This document shows positions 51,860-59,710 of a stretch of DNA of 64,000 nucleotides, in pieces (within the stretch, counting starts at the first letter, position 1; each line of letters begins with the position of its first letter). The notes below the pieces were generated by a model. That model ran no database searches. It had not been told where the DNA came from and saw nothing but the letters and a program-made list of their open reading frames with translations. The position numbers and the translations under genes are program-made. Origin of the DNA: Streptomyces virginiae. GTDB lineage: Bacteria; Actinomycetota; Actinomycetes; Streptomycetales; Streptomycetaceae. The stretch is from the NCBI RefSeq assembly GCF_000720455.1, contig NZ_JOAK01000041.1, positions 14,600 to 78,599 on the forward strand, written 5' to 3'.

Positions 51860-51990
51860 CGCTTCTTGACCTGCAGTCGATGGAGACCCCGAAGGAAGAG
51901 ACCACCGAGGTCGCGATGACGGGTGGCGGCAGCCGCGCCAGCCTGCTCCTCTGCGGGGACAGCAGCCTGAGCATCACGACCTGTAACTGA
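51856..51990 (+). CDS. amfS: SapB precursor peptide AmfS/RamS
   Basis: This encodes 44 aa. The leader contains TLLDLQSMETPKEETTEVAM, with the LQSMETPKEE recognition helix of SapB precursors. The C-terminal core reads SRASLLLCGDSSLSITTCN, holding two copies of the S-x-x-S-x3-C ring motif (SRASLLLC and SSLSITTC), as in RamS of other streptomycetes. The mature lanthipeptide surfactant lowers surface tension so aerial hyphae can rise. The segment just before the core is MTGGG. It overlaps amfT by four bases and is followed by a strong hairpin before the transporter genes. Confidence 0.97.
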   Translation: MTLLDLQSMETPKEETTEVAMTGGGSRASLLLCGDSSLSITTCN

Positions 51991-52002
51991 CCCGGGTCAC
52001 CT

Positions 52003-52032
52003 CGGGCCCGGGCGGTTCACCGCCCGGGCCCG
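52003..52032 (+). terminator. Hairpin between amfS and amfA
   Basis: CGGGCCCGGGCGGT and its exact complement ACCGCCCGGGCCCG are separated by two bases (effective loop of four). It starts 12 bases after the amfS stop and ends 27 bases before amfA. It is likely a leaky terminator or RNA-stability element that makes precursor and synthetase more abundant than the transporter. Confidence 0.75.
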
Positions 52033-52059
52033 CACCACATCACTGGAGGCATCCCGCCG

Positions 52060-53892
52060 ATGAGCCCTCCCGACGCGGCCGGCCCTCCCGACGCTGCCGC
52101 CGGACCGGCGCAGGAGCCGGAGGCCGCCCTGGGACGCGACGCGGACCGGGCGCTCGTCGCAGCCGCCCGGCACAGCGGCGGGCGTACCGCCGCGGTCCTC
52201 GGATGCACGCTGGCGGCCGCCGCGGCGGCGCTCGCCGAACCGGCCGTCCTCGGCCACACCCTGGACCTGCTGCTGCGCGCGGACCCGTCGGGCCCCGCCT
52301 GGACCCTGCTGTGCGCCGCCGTCATCGCGGCCGAAGTGGCCCTGGACGCCGCCGCCGCACGACTGACCGGGGAGGTCGACGGCCGCTCCACCGCCCTGCT
52401 GCGCAGGCTCGGGCTCGCCCGGCTGCTGGGGACCGCACCGCACCACGCGGCCCGCCACGCCCCCGGCGAGAGCGCCGCGCGGCTGACCGCACACGCCGCG
52501 GAGGCGGGGAAGGTCCCTACGGCCGTCGCGCACGGCGTCGCCGCGCTGCTGCCGCCGCTCGGCGCGGTGGCCGCGCTCTTCCTCATCGACCCGTGGACGG
52601 CGCTCACCTTCCTGCTGGGCCTGCCGTTGCTGGTGCTCCTGCTGCGGGCCTTCACCCGCGACACCCTCACCAGCGTCGCCCGCTACCAGCAGGTCCAGCT
52701 CGCGACCGCGGGACGCCTCGTCGAAGCGCTGGCCGGGGCCCGCACGATCGCCGCCGCCGGGACCGCCGACCGAGAACGCGCCCGCATCCTCGCGCGGCTG
52801 CCCGAACTGGGCGCCGAGGGCAGGCGCATGTGGCAGGTCTACGGCGGCACGACGGCCCGGTCCTCCGCCCTCATGCCGATGCTCCTGTACGCGGTCCTCG
52901 CCGTCGGCGGCATCCGTCTGTCGGCCGGGGCCATCGGGGTCGGCGAACTCCTCGCCGCCCTGCGGTACGCGGGCCTCGCCGCCGGTGTCGGCGCGGTGAC
53001 CGGCGCGCTGGCGGCGGTGGTCCGCGGTAGGGCCGCCGCCCGCCGGACCGCCGCAGTCCTGGCCCTGCCCCCGCTCGGCCACGGCCGCGCCGACCTGCCG
53101 GACGGCGGGCCCGGCACCCTGGAGCTGCGTGACGTGACCGTCGTGCGCGGCGGGTCGGCCGTCCTGCGGGACGTCGGCCTGCTGATCCCCGGAGGAAGCA
53201 CCGTGGCGGTGGTGGGCCGGTCCGGGGCGGGCAAGACGCTGTTCGCCGCCGTGGCCGGCCGGCTCACCGACCCCGACGCCGGCCAGGTGCTGCTGGACGG
53301 CGTTCCGCTGCGGGAGCTGACCGCCGAAGCCCTGCGCCGCGAGGTGGGCTACGCCTTCGACAGGCCGGTGCTGTTCGGCGGGACGGTCGCCGACGCGATC
53401 GGGTTCGGCGCGGGCCCGGCCCCCGGGCCGCGGGCGGTGCGGGCCGCGGCGCGGGCCGCGGGCGCCGACCCGTTCGTACGGCGCCTGCCCGACGGGTACG
53501 CGACGCGCCTCGCCGACGCCCCGCTGTCCGGCGGTGAGGTCCAACGCCTCGGGCTGGCCCGGGCGTTCTGCCACGCGGGCAGGCTCCTCGTACTGGACGA
53601 CGCCACCTCCAGCCTCGACACCGTCACCGCCCGGGAGGTCGAGCGGGCGCTCGCCCGCGAGATCCGGCCCGGCACCCGGATCGTGGTCGCCCACCGCCTC
53701 TCCTCCGCCGCCCGAGCCGACCTCGTCGTATGGCTCGACGACGGACGGATACGGGCGGCCGGCCCCCATGCCGAACTGTGGCGGCGCGAGCCCGCCTACC
53801 GGGAGGTGTTCGCCGCCGACGCGACGGCGACGCCCGGGACGGAGGCGGACGACCGCCCGTCGCCCTCACGGAGGCAGGAGGCGGGCCGATGA
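52060..53892 (+). CDS. amfA: SapB exporter subunit AmfA/RamA (ABC transporter)
   Basis: This encodes 610 aa, a half-size exporter with membrane domain 1-320 (helices such as LGCTLAAAAAALAEPAVLGH, GVAALLPPLGAVAALFLI, LTFLLGLPLLVLLLRAF) and nucleotide-binding domain 345-585. Walker A is VGRSGAGKT near 385, the signature LSGGEVQ near 488, and Walker B LLVLDDATSS near 509, where Asp replaces the catalytic Glu. The H-loop VVAHRLSS is kept. It pairs with AmfB to export SapB or its precursor. The stop overlaps the amfB ATG (ATGA). A GGAGG site precedes the start. Confidence 0.92.
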   Translation: MSPPDAAGPPDAAAGPAQEPEAALGRDADRALVAAARHSGGRTAAVLGCTLAAAAAALAEPAVLGHTLDLLLRADPSGPAWTLLCAAVIAAEVALDAAAARLTGEVDGRSTALLRRLGLARLLGTAPHHAARHAPGESAARLTAHAAEAGKVPTAVAHGVAALLPPLGAVAALFLIDPWTALTFLLGLPLLVLLLRAFTRDTLTSVARYQQVQLATAGRLVEALAGARTIAAAGTADRERARILARLPELGAEGRRMWQVYGGTTARSSALMPMLLYAVLAVGGIRLSAGAIGVGELLAALRYAGLAAGVGAVTGALAAVVRGRAAARRTAAVLALPPLGHGRADLPDGGPGTLELRDVTVVRGGSAVLRDVGLLIPGGSTVAVVGRSGAGKTLFAAVAGRLTDPDAGQVLLDGVPLRELTAEALRREVGYAFDRPVLFGGTVADAIGFGAGPAPGPRAVRAAARAAGADPFVRRLPDGYATRLADAPLSGGEVQRLGLARAFCHAGRLLVLDDATSSLDTVTAREVERALAREIRPGTRIVVAHRLSSAARADLVVWLDDGRIRAAGPHAELWRREPAYREVFAADATATPGTEADDRPSPSRRQEAGR

Positions 53893-55706
53893 CCGGAACC
53901 GGGCCGGGGACCGAGACGGGGACCGGGACCGAGACGGAGGCCTGGCGCCGGGTGGCTCCCGAGGGCCGGCGGTTCCTGCGCGGCCGCAAGAGCGTCCTGG
54001 CGCGCCTGGCGGCATGGTCGCTCCTCGAATCCGCGCACACCTTCCTCGGCGGCTACGCAGTGGCCCGCGCCCTCGACGACGGCTTCCTCACCGGCCGCAC
54101 CGCCACCGGACTGGCCTGGCTGGCCGCGGCCGCGGCCGGAGCGCTGCTCGGCGGGTTCGCGCTGCGGGGTGTCTTCGCCGGACTCGCCGACCTCGTCGAG
54201 CCGCTGCGGGACGGCCTGGTCCGGCGGGCGGTCCGGCAGGCGCTGGACCGCGCGGTGGGCGACCCGGTACGGGCTCCCGACGCCGGCGCGGTGTCCCGCC
54301 TGACCCAGCAGACGGAAATGGCCCGGGACTCCTTCGCCGGGCTGGTCCTGACGGTGCGCTCGTTCGTGTTCACCGCCGTGGGCGCCTTCGCGGGCATGGC
54401 GGCGCTGGCCCCGGTCCTGCTGCTGATCGTGCTGCCGCCCCTGCTCCTCGGCGTGGCCGTCTTCCTGGCCACGCTCCGCCCCATGGCGGCCGTGCAACGC
54501 AGCTCCCTGGACACCGACGAGGCGCTCGCGGACCGGCTGGGGGAGCTGGGCGAGGGCCTGCGAGACGTCGTGGCCTGCGGCGGACAGGCGGCGGCGCAGG
54601 ACCGGGTCGGGTCCCTGATCGCCGCCCAGGAGCGGCTGGCCCGCCGGCTCGCACGCTGGGCGGCCCTGCGGACCCTGGCGCTGGGCACGGCGGGCCGGCT
54701 GCCGGTGGTCGCGCTGCTCGCCGCGGCGCCCTGGCTGCTCACGCACGGGGTCACCGCCGGAACGCTCGCCGGCGGTCTCACCTACGTGGTGCAGGCCCTG
54801 CTGCCGGCCCTCAACTCCCTGATGACGGCCCTCGGTTCCGCCGGGACCCGGCTGCTCGTCGTCCTGGAGCGCTTCTGCGCCCCGCTGCACCCGATCCCGG
54901 CCGTTGCGCCGACGAAGGCGCAGCAGGCCACCGGCCCGGCCTCCGCCGCGGCAGCGGAACTGCGGGGCGTCACCTTCGCCTACGGCCGCGGCGCGGCGCC
55001 GGTACTCGACGCCCTCGACCTCGTGGTGAGGCCGGGGGAGCACCTCGCCGTCGTCGGTCCGAGCGGCATCGGCAAATCCACGCTCACCGCCCTGCTCGCC
55101 GGGATGCTCGCACCCGACGCGGGCACGGTGCTCGTCGCGGGCGCGGCCGCCCGCCGGTCACCGGACGCGAGCGGACCGGACCCCCGGCGGACGCTCCTGC
55201 CGCAGCAGGCCTACGTGTTCACCGGCACCGTGCGGGAGAACCTCACCCACCTCTCCCCCTCCCCGGACCCGGGCGACGCCCGGCCCGACGACCCCAGGTC
55301 CGCAGACGCCCGGGTGCGGCACGCCGTCAGCGCCCTGGGACTGGACGGCCTGGTGGAGCGGCTGGGCGGGCTGGACGCCGAGGTGCGGCCCGGGCTGCTG
55401 TCCCGCGGCGAGAGCCAGCAGCTCGCGCTCGCCGCCGCCTACCTCTCGCCGGCGCCGCTCCTGCTCCTCGACGAAGCCACCTGCCATCTGGACCCGCGTA
55501 CGGAGGAGCGTGCCGAACGGGCCCTCGCGGCCCGGCCCGGCACCCTCGTCGTCGTGGCCCACCGGGTCTCGTCCGCGGCCCGCGCCGACCGGGTCCTCGT
55601 CCTGGACGGGACCCGCGCCGTGTGCGGCACGCACGCGGAACTCCCGGCCAGATCGCCGCTCTACCGCGACCTGGTGGGGAAGTGGAACGAGACCACGGAC
55701 GGCTGA
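53889..55706 (+). CDS. amfB: SapB exporter subunit AmfB/RamB (ABC transporter)
   Basis: This encodes 605 aa after an N-terminal GTG/Thr repeat (TGPGTETGTGTETE). The membrane domain spans 30-330 (SLLESAHTFLGGYAVARALD, AVGAFAGMAALAPVLLLIVL). The nucleotide-binding domain spans 350-600, with Walker A VGPSGIGKST near 389, signature LSRGESQ near 502, Walker B LLLLDEATCHLD near 523 with the catalytic Glu, and H-loop VVAHRVSS. The signature has Arg in the usual Gly position. It is the catalytically stronger half of a presumed AmfA-AmfB heterodimer. It ends one base before the convergent amfR. Confidence 0.92.
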   Translation: MTGTGPGTETGTGTETEAWRRVAPEGRRFLRGRKSVLARLAAWSLLESAHTFLGGYAVARALDDGFLTGRTATGLAWLAAAAAGALLGGFALRGVFAGLADLVEPLRDGLVRRAVRQALDRAVGDPVRAPDAGAVSRLTQQTEMARDSFAGLVLTVRSFVFTAVGAFAGMAALAPVLLLIVLPPLLLGVAVFLATLRPMAAVQRSSLDTDEALADRLGELGEGLRDVVACGGQAAAQDRVGSLIAAQERLARRLARWAALRTLALGTAGRLPVVALLAAAPWLLTHGVTAGTLAGGLTYVVQALLPALNSLMTALGSAGTRLLVVLERFCAPLHPIPAVAPTKAQQATGPASAAAAELRGVTFAYGRGAAPVLDALDLVVRPGEHLAVVGPSGIGKSTLTALLAGMLAPDAGTVLVAGAAARRSPDASGPDPRRTLLPQQAYVFTGTVRENLTHLSPSPDPGDARPDDPRSADARVRHAVSALGLDGLVERLGGLDAEVRPGLLSRGESQQLALAAAYLSPAPLLLLDEATCHLDPRTEERAERALAARPGTLVVVAHRVSSAARADRVLVLDGTRAVCGTHAELPARSPLYRDLVGKWNETTDG

Positions 55707-55707
55707 C

Positions 55708-56319
55708 TCAGACCCAGCCCTCCCGCCGGGATATCCGGATCGCGTCGATGAGGTTGCGCGCACCCGTCTTGCGGGTCGCCGCGGCCATGTAGTTGCGCAC
55801 CGTCCCGCTCGCCAGGTGCAGTGCGCGCGCTATCTCGACGATGGAATCGCCCTCCGCCGCCCGGGCCAGCACGCTCAGCTCGCGCGGGCTCAGCGGTACC
55901 GGGTCCGCCTCCATGAAGGCGGAGGCCAGCGAGGCGTCGATGAACCGTTCCCCCGCGGCCACCCGCCGCACCGCCCGGACCAGCCGGCCCGGCGAGCCGT
56001 CCTTGTCGACGTACCCACGGGCCTCGGCGCGGAAGGCCCGGTGCAGCGAACCGGGTGCGCCGGTCGACGCGAGCACGAGCACGGGGGAGGGGGATGCGAG
56101 GACCTGGCGGTCCGCGGCGCGCCCGTGGTCGGCCAGCACGGCCGTCGTCCCCGGACAGTCGAGGTCGACGACCGTCACGTCTGGTCGTAAGGACTCCGCG
56201 CGCCGTGCCGCGCTCCGCCAGCCCGCGGAGGTGACCTCGAAAGGCCCTTCCGATCTCAGCAGGGCGGCCAGTGCGGACCGGACCAGGCTGACGTTGTGCA
56301 GGACCAGGACCTTCGTCAT
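55708..56319 (-). CDS. amfR: AmfR/RamR, response-regulator-like activator of the amf operon
   Basis: This encodes 203 aa from MTKVLVLHNVSLVRSAL at 56319, with GGAGAG upstream. The receiver keeps the phosphoacceptor-like Asp52 in VTVVDLDCPG and Lys in YVDKDGS. The acidic pair that binds Mg in this class is replaced by His8-Asn9. The C-terminal LuxR-type helix-turn-helix spans about 140-200 (PLSPRELSVLARAAEGDSIV, EIARALHLASGTVRNYMAAA, TRKTGARNLIDAIRISR). It activates amfT transcription at the onset of aerial growth. It converges on amfB with a one-base gap, so transcription through either gene makes antisense RNA to the other. Confidence 0.92.
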   Translation of the reverse strand: MTKVLVLHNVSLVRSALAALLRSEGPFEVTSAGWRSAARRAESLRPDVTVVDLDCPGTTAVLADHGRAADRQVLASPSPVLVLASTGAPGSLHRAFRAEARGYVDKDGSPGRLVRAVRRVAAGERFIDASLASAFMEADPVPLSPRELSVLARAAEGDSIVEIARALHLASGTVRNYMAAATRKTGARNLIDAIRISRREGWV

Positions 56320-56515
56320 CGTGAGCTCTCCTCGGTGAACGAACCAACAGCACCACGCGGCTGCCCCCGTAAGGGGGAGATGGAACGTCACTGCGGGGGG
56401 CTTGCAGGGGCGTACGGACAACTTGGCCGAGATACCCGCGGATCCCGCTCCGCTTAGGCGGGTTACCCCCTTGAAGACCGGCGGCCTCCCGGTCCCCACG
56501 CCCCCGCGGGACGGC

Positions 56516-57337
56516 TCACACCTCGCGCCACCGGGCCATCGCCCAGTCGAACGCCCCGTACAACGCCAGTCCGACGGCGACCGCGACCAGCAGCCACGGT
56601 CCCGCGGGGGTCAGGGAGAACGACCTCAGGGTGTCGTCGAGCCCCTTCGCCTGCCCGGGGTCGTAGCGCAGCGCCGCGTACAGGATGAAGCCGCCGGCCG
56701 CCGCGAACACGGCCCCGCGGGCCAGCCCACCGGTCACCCCGAGGAATTCGACCGCCTTGCGCGAGCCCTGCGAGGACCCGCCCATGGCCAGGTGCTCGCG
56801 GAAGTCGCGCCGGGCCGCCTGCACGGCGATGACCACTCCCGCGACGGCGATCCCGAGCCCGACGGCGCCCACCAGCCACTGGCCGGCCGGCAGGCCGAGC
56901 GCCTTGGAGGTCATGTCGCGCGACTGTTCGTCCCCGGAGCCGCCGCCGCTGCCCGCCGCGAACGCGAAGACGGAGAAGGCCACCACCGCGTAGAAGACGC
57001 ACCGGGCGGCCGCGGCCAGCCGTTTCGTGGGTTTGTCGCCCTTCGGTCCGGCCGCGCCGAACACGGCCTCCGACAGGCGCCACAGCGCCATGCACACGAG
57101 GCCGACGCCGACGGCCCAGATCAGGACGGAGCCGAGGGGCTTGTCCGCGAGCTCCTGGAGGGCGCCCTGCCGGTCGGCCTCCTTCTCGCCGCCGCCGAAG
57201 GCGACGCGTACGGCGAGCACCCCGATCAGCACGTACAGCACTCCGTGCGCCACCAGCCCGGATCTCCCCGCGACCTCCCGGACCGTGCCGCCGCGCGACA
57301 CGGTCCCGGCGCCCCTGCTCGCAGCCTCGCCGCTCAT
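56516..57337 (-). CDS. DUF1206 family membrane protein
   Basis: This encodes 273 aa with six hydrophobic helices in three pairs, each pair starting with a short Arg/Gly motif as in DUF1206: GRSGLVAHGVLYVLIGVLAV, RCVFYAVVAFSVFAFAAGSG and GGLARGAVFAAAGGFILYAA. The later helix of each pair carries LWRLSEAVFGAAGPKG-like loops. Function unknown; these genes are frequent in stress regulons. Five bases separate its start from the stop of the upstream SRPBCC gene on the same strand, so the two form an operon. Confidence 0.88.
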   Translation of the reverse strand: MSGEAASRGAGTVSRGGTVREVAGRSGLVAHGVLYVLIGVLAVRVAFGGGEKEADRQGALQELADKPLGSVLIWAVGVGLVCMALWRLSEAVFGAAGPKGDKPTKRLAAAARCVFYAVVAFSVFAFAAGSGGGSGDEQSRDMTSKALGLPAGQWLVGAVGLGIAVAGVVIAVQAARRDFREHLAMGGSSQGSRKAVEFLGVTGGLARGAVFAAAGGFILYAALRYDPGQAKGLDDTLRSFSLTPAGPWLLVAVAVGLALYGAFDWAMARWREV

Positions 57338-57342
57338 GGCGG

Positions 57343-57792
57343 TCAGACCTCGCCCCGCCAGGCGCCGGTCTCGGTTCCGCGCGACTCGATGAACAGCTTG
57401 AACCGCTTCAGATCACCTGTGACCTGGCGCTTGACGAAGCCGAGCTTGTCGGCGGCGGCCTCGGCCAGACCGTCGGGCACCCAGTTCATGCGCAGGGCGA
57501 CCTTGGTGGTGGACGCGTCGATCGGCTCGAAGGTGACGAGCCCGGCCTGGCGGGCCTCACCGTCGACCGTCATCCACGCGACGCGCCGGTCCGGGAGCTG
57601 CTCGGTGATCTGCGCGTCGAACTCGCGCCGTACGCCGCCCACGTTCGTCACCCAGTGGGTCAGCGTGTCGGTGCGCTGGTCGATGCGCTCGACGCCCTCC
57701 ATGAAGGCGGGGAAGTCCTCGAACTGCGTCCACTGGTTGTAGGCCGTGCGTACCGGAACGTTGACTTCGACATACTCCTCGACGTGCGACAT
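57343..57792 (-). CDS. SRPBCC family protein (polyketide cyclase/START-like)
   Basis: This encodes 149 aa from MSHVEEYVEVNVPVRTAYNQ at 57792, with GGAAGGGG upstream. The helix-grip fold is indicated by VEVNVPVRTAYNQWTQFEDF then PAFMEGVERIDQ near the start, a central strand set (WVTNVGGVRREFDAQITEQL, VAWMTVDGEARQAGLVTFEP) and a long C-terminal helix (DKLGFVKRQVTGDLKRFKLF). Similar proteins are often in stress-induced operons and bind hydrophobic ligands. It is followed by the DUF1206 gene. A small hairpin (57820-57840) lies upstream of the gene. Confidence 0.88.
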   Translation of the reverse strand: MSHVEEYVEVNVPVRTAYNQWTQFEDFPAFMEGVERIDQRTDTLTHWVTNVGGVRREFDAQITEQLPDRRVAWMTVDGEARQAGLVTFEPIDASTTKVALRMNWVPDGLAEAAADKLGFVKRQVTGDLKRFKLFIESRGTETGAWRGEV

Positions 57793-57961
57793 GCGCACCC
57801 CTTCCCTGTCGTCGGCAGTCCCGCACCCCCGAGGTGCGGGCGTCCGTCTTGGACGTCTCGCAGCGCGGCTACCCGGCCCCGTCGGTGCCATGCACGGCCC
57901 CGGGGCGGGAGGGGCCGGTACGGCGCGTGTACGGGTGACGACGCAGGGCACACGCGGGGGC

Positions 57962-58393
57962 ATGACCGTACTCAAGACAAGTGTGATCGTCCTGGACTGC
58001 GCCGAACCGGAGCCGCTGGCCCGGTTCTACGCGCAACTGCTCGGCGCGTCGGCGGGCCCGGCCACCGACGACGGCGAACTGTTCCTGGTCACCGGCGACG
58101 CCGGCCTGCTGCTCGGCGTCCGCCGGGATCCGCACCGCGCGACGCCGACCTGGCCGCTGCCGGAGGGCTCCCAGGAGGTACACCTGCGGATCCTGGTGGC
58201 GCAGGAATCCCTCGACGAGGCAGAGCGCGAGGCCGTGGCCCTCGGGGCGCGCCCGGTGGCGGCCGAGGAGGACGGAACCCGCCCCGACAACCGCACGACC
58301 CTGCGCCGCTACGCGGACCCGGCGGGCCACGCGTTCGTCCTCGCGGCCGTCCGCGAGGACCCCGCCCGGCCCGCCGGGGGCGCTCAGCCGTAG
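57962..58393 (+). CDS. VOC (glyoxalase/bleomycin-resistance) family protein
   Basis: This encodes 143 aa from the ATG at 57962. A single VOC-like two-module fold is visible: VIVLDCAEPEPLARFYAQLL, GELFLVTGDAGLLLGVRRDP, HLRILVAQESLDEAEREAVA, LGARPVAAE and YADPAGHAFVLAAVRE. The first strand lacks the usual metal-binding His (VLDC here). The acid in SQEVHLRI and the His in DPAGHAF are present, so it may be a binding protein instead of a metalloenzyme. It overlaps the convergent DUF4230 gene by ten bases. Confidence 0.85.
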   Translation: MTVLKTSVIVLDCAEPEPLARFYAQLLGASAGPATDDGELFLVTGDAGLLLGVRRDPHRATPTWPLPEGSQEVHLRILVAQESLDEAEREAVALGARPVAAEEDGTRPDNRTTLRRYADPAGHAFVLAAVREDPARPAGGAQP

Positions 58394-59046
58394 GTGACCG
58401 TCACCTCGCGGAAGCCCAGGGAGCGCAGCAGCCCCTCCAGCATCGACGTGGTGTTCTTCTCGGCGCGGTCGACGAGACCGCTGTCGCGGGCCGCCGCGTC
58501 GATGTGCTGCGCGGCGAGCTTCTGCACCGCCTGCTCGCCGGCCGGGTTGTCGGAGAACAGATCACCGATCCGGTCCAGCAGGCCCCGCTGCTTCGACACC
58601 GCGTAAGAACGGTTCGGGTCGAGGGCCGCCGTGCCGAGCACCGCGTGCGGCAGCCGGATCGTGGCGCCGGTACGGTCCTCGTTCACGGTGACGGCCCGCT
58701 CGTCCAGCCCGCCCATGTCGACGTAGCCGCTGACCGTACCGGCACCCACGTACAGGGTGCGGGTCCCGCGGATCGCGTCCGGCAGGAACGCCGCGTCCTT
58801 CTCCAGGTCCACGACCACCTGGAAGTTTCCGACCGCTGCCTCGTAACGGTCCATGTCCTGCACCGACTTCAGCAGCGCGGGCCCCGACCGGTCCCTGGTG
58901 TCGGAGCCGAAGAGTCCGCCGAACCCGGGTACCAGGCTGAAGCGCTCCACGAGCACCAGCAGCACCACGACCACCGCTACGCCGGCGACGATCCGGCCCC
59001 ACATCGGGCGCCGCGTGCCGCCCGGCCGATCCGAAGAGGTTTCCAT
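58384..59046 (-). CDS. DUF4230 family membrane-anchored protein
   Basis: This encodes 220 aa. One N-terminal helix (MWGRIVAGVAVVVVLLVLV) is followed by an extracytoplasmic domain typical of DUF4230: RYEAAVGNFQVVVDLEKDAA, RTLYVGAGTVSGYVDMGGLD, ATIRLPHAVLGTAALDPNRS and QKLAAQHIDAAARDSGLVDR with AEKNTTSMLEGLLRSLGF. Function unknown. It is single and convergent with the VOC gene. Confidence 0.85.
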   Translation of the reverse strand: METSSDRPGGTRRPMWGRIVAGVAVVVVLLVLVERFSLVPGFGGLFGSDTRDRSGPALLKSVQDMDRYEAAVGNFQVVVDLEKDAAFLPDAIRGTRTLYVGAGTVSGYVDMGGLDERAVTVNEDRTGATIRLPHAVLGTAALDPNRSYAVSKQRGLLDRIGDLFSDNPAGEQAVQKLAAQHIDAAARDSGLVDRAEKNTTSMLEGLLRSLGFREVTVTYG

Positions 59047-59097
59047 GCCCCGCGGATACCCCGCGGACGCGGCTCCACTACGGAGGGAGACGCTTCT

Positions 59098-59562
59098 CTA
59101 GCGCCCCGTGGCGTTGCCGGACACCAGTCGGGTGGCCTCGATCTCGGCCCAGACGGCCTTGCCGCCCGCGTGCACGTCGGCTCCCCAGCGATCGGACAGC
59201 CGCTCCACTATGTGGAGGCCGTGGCCGCCGGGGACGCCGCGCCGGGGTGCCGGATCGCGGCGGGGGAGCGTCGTCGTGCCGTCGTACACCTCGATGCGCA
59301 GCACCTTGCCGCTCATGAGGACGAGCTCGTGACAGCCGCCCGCGTGCAGTGACGCGTTGGTCAGCAGCTCGGACACGAGGAGCAGGGTGTCCTCGGCGGT
59401 CTCGGTCCCGTCCCAGCCCCAGTCCCGCAGGGCCTGGCGCGTGAAGTCGCGACCCTTGGCCACGGAACCGCGGACGCCCGTCAGGGCGAGCCGGCGGCGC
59501 TGCCCCGCGGCGGGAAGGCCGACACCCACAGGATCACCCGTTTCCGCTCCGACGGTCTCCAC
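59098..59562 (-). CDS. HATPase-domain anti-sigma / regulatory protein (RsbW-like)
   Basis: This encodes 154 aa. The GHKL ATPase parts are AKGRDFTRQALRDWGWDGTE, the N box LLLVSELLTNASLHAGG, a G1-like EVYDGTTTLPRRDP, and G2 GGHGLHIVERLSDRWGADVH. There is no transmembrane or dimerisation region, so it is an RsbW/SpoIIAB-type single-domain protein of the kind abundant in Streptomyces. It may bind and inhibit a sigma factor or phosphorylate an anti-anti-sigma STAS protein; the locus to the right provides both. Confidence 0.88.
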   Translation of the reverse strand: METVGAETGDPVGVGLPAAGQRRRLALTGVRGSVAKGRDFTRQALRDWGWDGTETAEDTLLLVSELLTNASLHAGGCHELVLMSGKVLRIEVYDGTTTLPRRDPAPRRGVPGGHGLHIVERLSDRWGADVHAGGKAVWAEIEATRLVSGNATGR

Positions 59563-59710
59563 TGAGCTCTCTCACCCCCGCGTTGGCACTGGTCTCTGTC
59601 ACAGGCGTATGCCCGGCGCGGCCACGATCGATGTACGACACAGTCCACATACCTGCAGGCGTCCCGTGGTCGCCCTGGCAGGCGCGTGACATTGTAGGCG
59701 ACAGTAGCTC

